From the NCBI GenBank assembly GCA_964017045.1, contig OZ024808.1:14438284-14502283 (forward strand): 64,000 nt of DNA. Direction: 5' to 3'. Position 1 is the first letter of the stretch, and every line of letters starts with the position of its first letter. This document shows positions 34,584 through 46,500 of the stretch, in pieces. The position numbers and the translations under genes were made by a program. This DNA is from Omphiscola glabra. Taxonomy: Eukaryota; Mollusca; Gastropoda; Lymnaeidae. The notes under the pieces were generated by a model. The model saw only the letters and a list, made by a program, of their open reading frames with translations. It made no database searches and had not been told where the DNA came from.

Positions 34584-37500
34584 ATGACGTCCATGTCCTA
34601 CTTTCTGCGGGCGGTTCTTGTCATTGCCACATGTCAGGGTCTGGTCATCCCAACGATGTCAAGCGATACGAAAGGTCAGTATACTTGTATGATCTGAAGT
34701 ACTGTTCTTCAGAAGTAAAAAAAAAAAAACCCGACGGCCCGCATGACTCCCAACGCAACGGGAGTAGCAACGTCGTAACACGATTACTTGTTGCCGTTGA
34801 TGAATATGAGGCTTGGGTGGCGGTAAACCCATGCCGATGATTTTAGCAACGCAGCCGTGAGAAAACTGCTCCGAGGCGACCGTTTCGTCCCAGTCCGCCG
34901 TCCCGACCAAAAAGACTCCCCCGGGTGATGGGGGTGGTAACGTAACACCATTTCCCTCCGAGTGGAAGAAAACCCGCCCGAACCCTCGGGGAGAGTTGGC
35001 TGCGAACGCTGTAAACGCAGCGTTTTTGGCTGATCGGGCGTCCCCCAGGCCAGGGGGGGAGGTCCCGACATGTCACCGCACGGTCTGGCGGCGGGGAGAC
35101 CCAGCGCCTGGCCCGTGTGGAAGTGTGCCGGGGGGGGGGGGCATTAAGAGCTCGCGCTCGACGGCCTACCGAACCATTTCCCAATGTGACGTATTCAGTA
35201 GATCTGAAGCTTATGTTGAAATATTTGCTTTGGACTTCTCTCAGTTGTACACGTCCGGTAAGAGTTGATTGGTGAAGAGACTTAAACAAACACAGTAATA
35301 TTCGTGAATCTCGATTGGTCAATGTGAAGACAGGATTTTAAAGATGACTGATTACGTTAATGTCGAGTCCGTATATGAGAATTGCATCCACACAATGGGT
35401 GGAAGACGAAGTCCTCGCAGCAAGTCTAGTTAAAATTATAAATGTACTTCACTGATGCAGAGTTATTTTTAGTGAGCAATTATTGCTGTTGTTTTTTGGG
35501 GTAGTATATCAATGCAAAATTATATATTTGTTTAATACTTGAAAAAAAAAGTTTTTAACATCTCTCAAATGTATAATTACATCCCTGGACAATTATTATT
35601 ATTAGTGATTCTGTTTTAACATTTAAATTAATTATAAATTTGAGAGACATTAAAACAGAATCACTAATAATAATTCTCCATGTATTATTATTATTATAAG
35701 AAGTTTTTTTTTATAGCGTAGTACCCCAACCTAGAGCTGGGTTCACCACGCTGTACATACATACATTTATAAATTTTTTTTTAAAGAAAAGAAAATTAGG
35801 AGATGTATGCATGGTTGTAAAGCTGTATTCAATAGGTGCGCAAAATAAAGTTCCCAGAAGTTAGTACTAATAAGGATTCGTGCGTTACTTGAATGTATGT
35901 TTTGCCAAAAAACTTTAGTAGATATGGGAAGTTCACGCGTAGCAGCGGCGCCATTGCTTGGCAGGTTATTTCTAGTGGACTAAAAAAAATAAATGCAGTT
36001 ATAGTGAATTTTTCTGTTTAATAAATGTATCTTAGATATCACCGGTGTTAAAAAGTGCATGCTTTTTTTTAACTTAAAACCGGACAAAAATGGTTCTGTT
36101 GTTTTGTAATTAAATATAATAAAAAAATATTTTTTTCCAAACTGAAACAGTGTCTCTGTCTTACGACAATTTTACTCATCACGAGGCTTTGGATGAGAAT
36201 TATCATCTCTTCTGGAGCACCAACGCTACACACATTGTCTTTAAGACACGCGTGAAGACAAATGGTAAGCCTTAGCCAACACAATCTTCAATGTTCAAAT
36301 TAATGTTCAAGTTAATTTGATTCAACGTTTAATGTCTGACGGAGCGCTTTTAAAGCAAAGACTAATTGTATGGTGACATGAAATGTTTTTTAAAAAGGAG
36401 AGGTTTGGGGGGGGGGGGGAGAGATATTGTCCGTGTTAAACATCCTCTTTCAGATCCAGTGGCCATTCGGACATGTGCCCTTAGGCCTTTTTCTGTGTAA
36501 AACAAAAATTAAACTTTGCTTTTCCCAATGACCTTGTAATCACTAACAAAGATCTACTAGAAAGGACATACCAGGTGCCCATTGATGAAGACATCAAAAG
36601 GAAAAGATGGAGGTGGATTGGGCATACTCTCCGAAAACCCCCAGATAGCATCATAAGACAATGCCTAACATGGAATCCACAGGGAAAAAGAAAGAGAGGA
36701 AGGCCTAAGAATACATGGAGACGCGAGCTAGAGGCAGACAAGCAAAATATGGGATACACATGGAAGCAACTGGAAAGGAAAGCACAGGACCGAGATGAAT
36801 GGAAAATTCTTGTGGGCGGCCTATGCCCCAGACGGGGAAAAGGTGCAGAAGAAGTAGAAGAATCATCGTCCACGCTTTTTATTTATTTATTTTTTACAAA
36901 TATTTAATAGCACACGATTTAGCTATTTAGCGTTTATGTCATATTTATGCCATACTTCAATTAATTTTATTCGATACAATTTCATGGAAGCGTTAGGAAT
37001 GAAAAAAAAAAAAAGATAATTGTGTAAAAGGCTTAATTTGGAATGATATCATGAGGATATGTGCATTATGAGGATATGACCATAATGAGGATATGTGAAG
37101 ATTCTATCTTGTCATCAGAGACATAACTGAAAGTGTAGCACAGTCGAATGTTGTCCCCCTAAAGTTAAAAACGCTAATCTCTCAAGATCTGTTATAATTG
37201 TGGTAATCCTACTCGCGAAACTTCAGTTCGCTTGTATAAAAAAATAAAAAAACCACCACGTAATACATCAAAACATGGAATACAAAAAACATTATTTAAA
37301 AATAAAATAAGATTCAATATAATATTTAGGTAAAAAGATGTGTATTTAAAATATTGAGTAGTTAAGCAGAGGTTGTCGGTTTGTTGTTGTTTTTTTTTTG
37401 TTGTTGTTTTTTTTAAGTTTTGAAAAAACCAGGACAGTTTGGGAAAACATTTGCTATGTGTTATTTCATTTTAAAAAAATATGATTTATCTCAAATATTT

Positions 37501-40500
37501 GCCAATTCCAGGCTACATTGGCTTCGGTATTTCCCCTAACGGTGGTATGCCTGGATCTGACATCGTCATTGGCTGGGTCAAGGATGGAGTTACACACTGG
37601 TCTGTAAGTCATTTATTTGATTCCTCATGGATGGGTCCAGGACGGAGCTACACATTAGTCTTTAAGTCATTTATTTAACCCCTCATGGCTGGGTCAATGA
37701 CGGAGTCACACACTGGTCTGTTAGTCATTTATTAGATTCCTCTATGGCTGGGTCAAGGACGGAGTTACACACTGGTCTGTTAGTCATTTATTACATTCTT
37801 AATGCAATTTTTTTTTAATGAATCTACCATCTCAATAAATTTTAATTTACTATTTAATTTGTTTCAATATTTATATGTGAAATGACAGTGTGCTTCGGCA
37901 ATTGAAATTTAACAAATAAATAAAGTTAGGACAGTTGTAATTTTTAAAGAAATCTTTCGTAAATTCAATAACTATTCGCCCCAAAGCCCACCAAACATTG
38001 GCGGTCAAAATGCGTGAGCTTCCCATCTGCTTAAGCTACTTGACAAATCATGCATTCAAGAAATTTCTTTTAAGATCCCCAAATAGAACCACCCCCCCTC
38101 TTCGAAGTTACGCCACCGGCCCCTAAACCGAATTGGTCTAATATTCGAATATCCCACCCCGCTTCTGCACCGTTAGATTTAGTACACCAACTATTTCCGT
38201 AAAACAAAAGAAAATATTTTTTAAAAGAATATCATTAAGTATAGTTATCGGGAATTTTGTTCAGTAAAATATGTGCAATTTGGTAACGTTGGTGATATTG
38301 TCACATGGAGGAAATTGTGTATTTTGATGTACAAAAATAAGCCAGGATATACAAGCAGATGCGTCATTGTTGAACGGGCTGAGATATCATCTTCTGGCTG
38401 GCTTAACCACTGATTAAGTTAGACACAAACTAAAAATAAATAGACTCTAATATTAAGTAACATTGTAATGACTTTATTTCATCGTAAAAATGTTACTGGG
38501 TATATTTTTTAAACTTTGCATTAAGTAATCGACTTGTTCAATAGAGTATTTTGGGCGCAGGTTAAGTTTGGGACTAGAGAACAAATGTGCATTGACCTCG
38601 GCAGCTGGACAAGCCAGGGAAATAAACTGTTCGTTTTCCTCCGAATTCAAGGACAGACATGCTGATGGCAAGGTGATACCACAGGTAGACGCCCAGCAAA
38701 ACTGGCTGCTGCTCTCCAGTGTTGAGGAAGGTGAGCACACGTCCCTGGTGTTCGTAAGACGTATGGATACGTGTGACACGGATGACAGACCGATAAATGT
38801 GAGTTCTTTGAAAAGTATCACCGAAACCTGGCTTAATTGATTTTGTTATGGCTGTGGTTGATGTCATCCTTGTGGTTGATGTCATCCTTGTGATGGTTGA
38901 TGTCATAATTTTGGTGTTGATATCATCATGTTGGTGTTTGATGTCATCACTTAGTGGTTGTCATATTAATATCTGTGGCAGTGGTTGATGTGCTAATAGT
39001 TGTGTTAAATGAGTCCAAGACACAGTTATAATTGAATAAATTATTCGTTTTTTTGATAATCAACTTCTACTTCAGCTTGGTGAAAAAACGAGTTACTCGA
39101 AAATCAAGTTTGAGATTGAGTAGCGTGTAGCCATACAAACACAAGCGCAATTTAATTTTGAAACTATTAAACAGATCCTTTGCTAATGTCAATAGTAAAT
39201 ATTGTGTTAAATGTACAAGTGTAACAAAATTATCTCCCCTTTCTTTAAACAGACCAAAACTAGGCGTTTCTTATTTGTCCAACTATACATATAATTTTCT
39301 TTGTCCAGCTATACATATAGTTTTCTTTGTCCAATTATACATATAGTTTTCTTTGTCCAATTAAACATATAGTTTTCTTTGTCCAGCTATACGTATAGTT
39401 CATATACTTTGTATCTCACATCCAAAAGAGAATGGCACAACACTTGAAGTTCTGATCTATTCCATGCACCTTACATCCACACAGAATGGCACAACACTTG
39501 AAGTTCTGATATATTCCATGCATCTTACATCCATACAGAATGGCACAACACATGAAGTTCTGATATATTCCATGCATCTTACATCCATACAGAATGGCAC
39601 AACACATGAAGTTCTGATATATTCCATGCATCTTACATCCATACAGAATGGCACAACACTTGAAGTTCTGATATATTCCATGCATCTTACATCCATACAG
39701 AATGGCACAACACATGAAGTTCTGATCTATTCCGTGCATCTTACATCCATACAGATTGGCACAACATTTGAAGTTCTGATCTATTCCGTGTATCTTACAT
39801 CCATACAAAATGGCACAACACTTGAAGTTCTGATCTATTCCGTGTATCTTACATCCATACAGAATGGCACAACACATAACGTTCTGATCTATTCCGTGTA
39901 TCTTACATCCACACAGAATGGCACCAAACATGAATTTCTGACCTATTCCATGTATCTTACATCCATACAGAATGGCACAACACATGAAGTTCTGATCTAT
40001 TCCGTGCATCTTACATCCATACAGATTGGCACAACATTTGAAGTTCTGATCTATTCCGTGTATCTTACATCCATACAAAATGGCACAACACATGAAGTTC
40101 TGATCTATTCCGTGTATCTTACATCCATACAGAATGGCACAACACATAACGTTCTGATCTATTCCGTGTATCTTACATCCACACAGAATGGCATCAAACA
40201 TGAATTTCTGACCTATTCCATGTATCTTACATCCATACAGAATGGCACAACACATGAAGTTCTGACCTATCCCGTTTATCTTACATCCACACAGAATGGC
40301 ATCAAACATGAATTTCTGACCTATTCCATGTATCTTACATCCATACAGAATGGCACCACACGGATTATTTTCAGCTACCACCCGGATGACCCAGGGGCGG
40401 ACGACCGAGTGCCCTATCACGGAGCAGGTCGGCGTGGCACAAAGTCCATCTACCTGTTGGATGCCCCAATCGCAGAGAAGGACGGGGCGCCGCTACCTGA

Positions 40501-43500
40501 TGACGTGTTCACGGTTGATTTCCTGAATGACAACGTGAGCATTTCTTTGGATGTCGTGATGTTGAACCATCGTGTTGTTTCAAAAGATGGAATACGGTTC
40601 TTTGCACCCGCTCTAGTTAAAAATAAAATGATTAAACGTCCCTGACCTTGCACTGTTTCGTTAGTTGATGACTTAGTAGTGAAACGTTTGATTTCGGGTT
40701 TTATAAATTCACGGAATATGGTAAAGGAATTAAATTACTTAGAGGTTTCATGCTATAATATACGTTTTCTTCTATAATATACGTTTTATTCTATAACATA
40801 CGTCATGTATTAACATTATACATTATTTCTTTATTTCTTTACAAAAGTTGCAAAGTTAAAGATTAAATAATTGGCTTATTATTTTTAAATAACCAAAAAA
40901 GATAACAATTATAAATCATATTCAAGATTTATGAGACAGTTTAGCTAGAATAGCAATGGTTTTGGAGATATCCACCTTGTATAGCATCACCTAAAGAATA
41001 TTGAAAGCGTTAAATTACATTTCTAACACTTTCCACGACAGATTGGGAAAAAACGTGTGTTGGGGGGGGGGGGGGTTGCCATTTGACTATTCCCGTTAGT
41101 TTATGTCAATATGTTTAAATACGTTTGATGTTATTTGTGAGTGCTACGTCACAGTTTTTGTCACGCCTGTCATAGCTGGGCTTTAGGGGCTTTTGAGTCG
41201 GCGCCCGCGGTCTAAGCCGCCCCCTCCCCCCCGGATACTGTGTAACTCCCGCACTTCTGAACTGCCTGGAATTGTTTCCAAACGACGAAGTTCTCAGCCT
41301 ATTATGTTATTCCAATTATTTCCACATTACGCCTGTGTCTTAACACCTGTGTCTTTCCGTATCCGGAAATTTGATCGAAAGAAATTTCGTCGACGGAAAA
41401 TTGATTGACGGAAATTTAATCGAACGGAAATTTGGTCGAATCTTTTTTTCAGTTCACACGTTAAGATTTGGCTTCAAATTTATTTTTGGATGCATTATTT
41501 TGTTTAACTATTTATTACAGTGCATTCAAAAAGAAATTTGACGAAAATTTAAAAGGGGGAAAGGAAAAAAAGATTCGACCAAAATTCCGTTCGATCAAAT
41601 TTCCGTCGATCAATTTTCCGTCGACGAAATTTCTTTCGATCAAATTTCCGGTAACCGTGTCTTTCTACCACCACCAGTTCTCTGTGCCTGGGAATGATAC
41701 TTACTACAACTGTAGAGTGATGAAGCTACCAAACCTGACCCAGAAACATCATATGATTCGGGTAAGCTTTTCATTGAACGACACCGCCAAGGTTTAAGGA
41801 CGACCTGGACATTATTATCTAAACCAGTGGTTCTCAACCATCCTAATGCCGCGACCCTTTAATACAGTTCCTCGTGTGATGGCGACCCCCAACCACAAAA
41901 TTATTTTCATTGCTACTTCATAAGTGTAGAATACATGTGTTTTCCGATGGTCTTAGGCGACCCCTGGGAAAGGATCGTTCAACCCCTAAAGGGGTCGCGA
42001 CCCACAGGTTGAGAACCGCTGATCTAAACGATGGCAGACTAGGATGGGCGATTCCTTAATTGAAACTATGTTATACATAGTATTGAAAATACAACCTTCC
42101 TTGATTCACATTTAATTTTACCAGCAGGCAAAAAATCAATATGACACAAGCTGCAGATACACATAATAAAATTCATGCACACCAAAGAATTTATATTTGG
42201 AAAAAAAATGGCCTGAAGACTTTTAAACTTTATTACATAAATGACCAGGTGCTTGAAACCTTTCGACTTGTCGCGATTTGAGTGCGTTGACGTTGTAACG
42301 CAGCAGCAGCTTGATGTCACTTAAGCATTTATATTTCAGTTGCAACCGTTAAATGACATATTTTACTAAAGTATGACAAGAAAATGACACTAGGGTATGG
42401 TAATGTACATGCATGTCTAGTCATAAAGTCAAAAGTTCTTCAAGCCAAGTAAACTGGCCAATTACTTTGGGCCGTATATCGCAATACGCGGTTGTCTCGC
42501 ATAAGGCTGTGTATACGTTAAAACCCGTAATTTAACTAACGCTCAACTCACTTTCAAGAATCCGTTGTCCACCACTCGCCGTCATTAGATTTTTAAAAAT
42601 TTAACAAAAATTAGGTCAGGAGCTGCACCAAATGTAGAATAAAGGAAATCTAAAATAGATCATATTCAGAAAGTTGGCATTTCAAAAATCTGGGACAACA
42701 AGTTTAGTAGCACTTCATATAAGCATTATAACAGCTTGCTTGCGCAGCATGGAAGGGACATAACAAAATGTCTGTATTGATTGATTAATCATTTAACAAA
42801 CTGAACCTGCACCTTGTTTAAGTCCCCTTAATTTTTGCTCATTACTAACGACACGTTGGTAAACATGGATATTACAACAATGAGTTTTGTCCTTATACAG
42901 TACGAGCCCCTCATCCAAGCGGGCCACACGCAGCTGGTCCACCACTTAGTTTTGTTCTACTGTTCGGGGACGGTTGATGACAAGTACGTTGGGAGAGAAT
43001 ACAACTGTGACGATGGGACCCCGGGGGATCTGAGGGCATGTGACCAGGTGTTTATAGCCTGGGCCGTCGGAGGTCAGGTGAGTGGGTGAGAGATGGGGGG
43101 TGAGTGATGGTGAGAGAGATGAGAGATGCTGAGAGGTGGTGAGAGGTGGTTGGAGAAGTGGAGATGTGGTGAGAGATGGTGAGAGATGGTGAGGATGGCT
43201 TGGGATGCGAAAGATGGTGAGAAATGATGGGAGAAGGGGAGAGATTGTGTGAGATGTTGAGAGATGATGATAGATGGTGTGAGATGGTGTGAAATGTTGA
43301 GATGGCTCGAGATGGTGAGGGATCGTTATAGATTTTGAGGAAACTCGTTTTAAAAACAATGATTATTTCCAGCCGTTCAACTACCCTGGCCACGTCGGCC
43401 ATCCCGTAGGTACAAGAGACAACCCAGGATTTTTCATGTTAGAGACCCATTACAACAACCCGGAACTCAATACAGGTATTTTTGAGATTGTCAAATTTTT

Positions 43501-46500
43501 ACTGGGAGAGAAATCTCTCTAAGGCAGTGGTTCTCAACCTTCATAATGCTGCGACCCTTTACTTCAGTGCCTCGTGTTTTGGCGACCCCTAACCACAAAA
43601 TTATTTTCACTTCTTAACTGTAGAGTATAAGTGTTTCCGATGGTCTTAGGCGACCCCTGGGAAAGGGTCATTCGACCCCCAAAGATGTCACAACCCACAG
43701 GTTGAGAACCGCTGCTCTAAGGGATGGCAAATATATAAATTTTAAAGAGATATATTCAAGCTGAGTTGTAGCGAGATACATTAGAATGATGACTTATGAC
43801 TAGTGACTAATGACTTATCATTAATGACTTGTGACTAATGACTTATCATTAATGACTTATGACTAGTGACTAATGACTTATCATTAATGACTTATGACTA
43901 GTGACTAATGACTTATCATTAATGACTTATGACTAGTGACTTATGACTTATCATTAATGACTTATGACTAGTGACTAATGACTTATCATTAATGACTTAT
44001 GACTAGTGACTAATGACTTATCATTAATGACTAGTGACTAATGACTTATCATTAATGACTTATGACTAGTGACTAATGACTTATCATTAATGACTTATGA
44101 CTAGTGACTAATGACTTATCATTAATGACTTATGACTAGTGACTAATGACTTATCATTAATGACTTATCATTAATGACTTATGACTAGTGACTAATGACT
44201 TATCATTAATTACTTATGACTAGTGACTAATGACTTATCATTAATGACTTATGACTAGTGACTAATGACTTATCATTAATGACTAGTGACTAGTGACTGG
44301 TGACAAATCATTAATGACTAGTGGCTATTGACTAATCATTAATGACTCGTGGCTATTGACTAATCATTAATGACTAGTGGCTAGTGACTGGTGACAAATC
44401 ATTAATGACTAGTGGCTATTGACTAATCATTAATGACTCGTGGCTATTGACTAATGATTAATGACTAGTGACTAGGGACTAAATCATTATTGACAAGTGA
44501 CTGAGCTGTCCTAAGCTGCATTTGAAAAGGCGCGTTTTTACGTTCTTGAGTGTCTAGAACAGGAGTCATCAAATTGTTGAATCAAGGGCCTCGTCCACCA
44601 TCACTCAGACACTTTTGGGACTTGTTGGCGGTCCAATATACATTGTTAGGGGCCGGAGTATAGTTTGAACAATGATTTGATCAGATACATACACCCGTTC
44701 GGCATACCTAAAGTATGGGCACCCTTTTGGCTAAACAGATCTTTAATGTCCGGTTCCACAGTTGTCCCTGCTACCCGGGTAACTGAACGACGGCCAAGCG
44801 GGCCGGGTTAAGGAACCTAAACGGGCTTGATCTGGCCCATTTGCCGTAGCTTGAGGACCCCTGGTCTAGAATTTCAAACGTTGGAAGGCTTTAGCGAATG
44901 GTATTTGCCTTGGAAATTATTGAGAATACAACGTACAAGGGAGAGCATGAGCAGATGTTAGATAATGGACTACGTTGAGTCGATTGTTTTGTCATGTGAT
45001 AAGCGTAAGTACGAGTAAGACTTCCGGTAGGCTGTCTGCAACACACTAGTCTCTCACAAATTTTTCTTCATCAACTTTCTTCCTTTAATCATAACTGAAT
45101 TATAATTATTGTCACATTTAATGAATGTCATTTAAAGAAACGCGTGTATTCAAGAATATTTTGAAAAGTAAAATTTTTAATTAACACTGGGGAAAGCGCT
45201 GATGGAGACAAACATTGTGCTTTAAAATTAATGATAATGGCAATGGCTGATCAGCAGTTATCTGTTGTTATGTGTTGTTATGTGTAGCAGAAAGCCTACC
45301 AATGGCTGGTACGTATCACGTGACAAAACAAGGAAGTGACTCATCGTAGTCCATTGTTAGACCATCGCAGCCTTCCCCAAACCTCTCACAGACTTTGTTT
45401 TCATACAAATCCATTTTTTATAAAAAAAATAATTAACAATTTTTAATGTGTAAATGACTTTATATTGGCAACTTTTATTTGAAAATTGTAGAACTAATAA
45501 CGTTTATTTCAATTGCTATCGTTAAAGATTTTCTTCCTGTAATCGATGACAAGGTGACGTCATTCTTCTGCAATGACAAAAAATTTTAAACTGGACTTCC
45601 GGACTCGCCGACGCATTCTTCGGAATTACCCGCTCGAAATTGTACGCACTTTCGTGTGATTTTTCTTTTTGTCGAGACCACGGTGCCCGGGGGTAAATCA
45701 TTGGAGCAAGACACTTCAACACATTCAGTCGAGTATTCTGAAATGCACCCATCGGAGCTTTCAGTGGAGTCGGCGCATGATTGGCAACAGCAGACGTTGG
45801 CACAGCTGTCCCGTTTCGGTGTGCAATCGCGGCAGGAAGAAGGGACGTAGGTTTGGGAAATGTGTTCGCGGGGGGACTTAGTCCCTTCCTTGTTCTTCTT
45901 ACGGCAAAGCGTCTTAGAGTTGGAGCAGCCGCACTCGTCCCCCGACGTGTAGCCCTCGGAGGCGGTGTTCAAAGATTTGGAGTTCCTCGCCGAATACGAG
46001 TCCGTGTACTCGCCCGTCAAGTTGGACTCCCCCGAGCACGGATCGTAGCACTCGTTGGACTGGGTGTTCTCGGCGGATTGCTCGCGCCGGACACTGCAGC
46101 AAGGTTTGTTGCACTTTCTCCGCTGGGAGGTCGTCTCGAGACACGACGAGGTCTTCCAGCGGGTCCCCGGAGTGTCCATCGCGGGCGTGAACGCCGCCAC
46201 GACTCTCCCTTCCGCGTCCAGGGGGATTTCCAGGTAAAGTTTTTTCCCGTCTGTCTTTGCCACAATTTCGTTGATATTCAGGGTGACCTTTTTAGCCTGG
46301 AGCTGAAGATCGTCCCTGGTGCTCATGGGTCTCTCTTCGGATAGTCTGAATAGTTTTCCATCGGGTGCAATGCTCACTGAATTCTTTTTCCCCGCTATTT
46401 GGGGGCCCATCTCTTGCAACACTGCTTGTGATTCGCTCAAGACTTTGGACGCCTCTCTTATGATGTTGTTGACCTGTGACGTTCGCTGCACCATGGCGGC

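Noticed and set aside
39416..40420. 334-codon minus-strand frame of GCKIHGIDQNF repeats
   Set aside because: Antisense shadow of the 54-bp array and exon 5; the plus-strand exon is supported by two paralogs.
45781..46344. 187-codon plus-strand frame opposite the nested gene
   Set aside because: Shadow of the 640-codon frame in GC-rich sequence; the longer minus-strand frame has a poly(A) signal.
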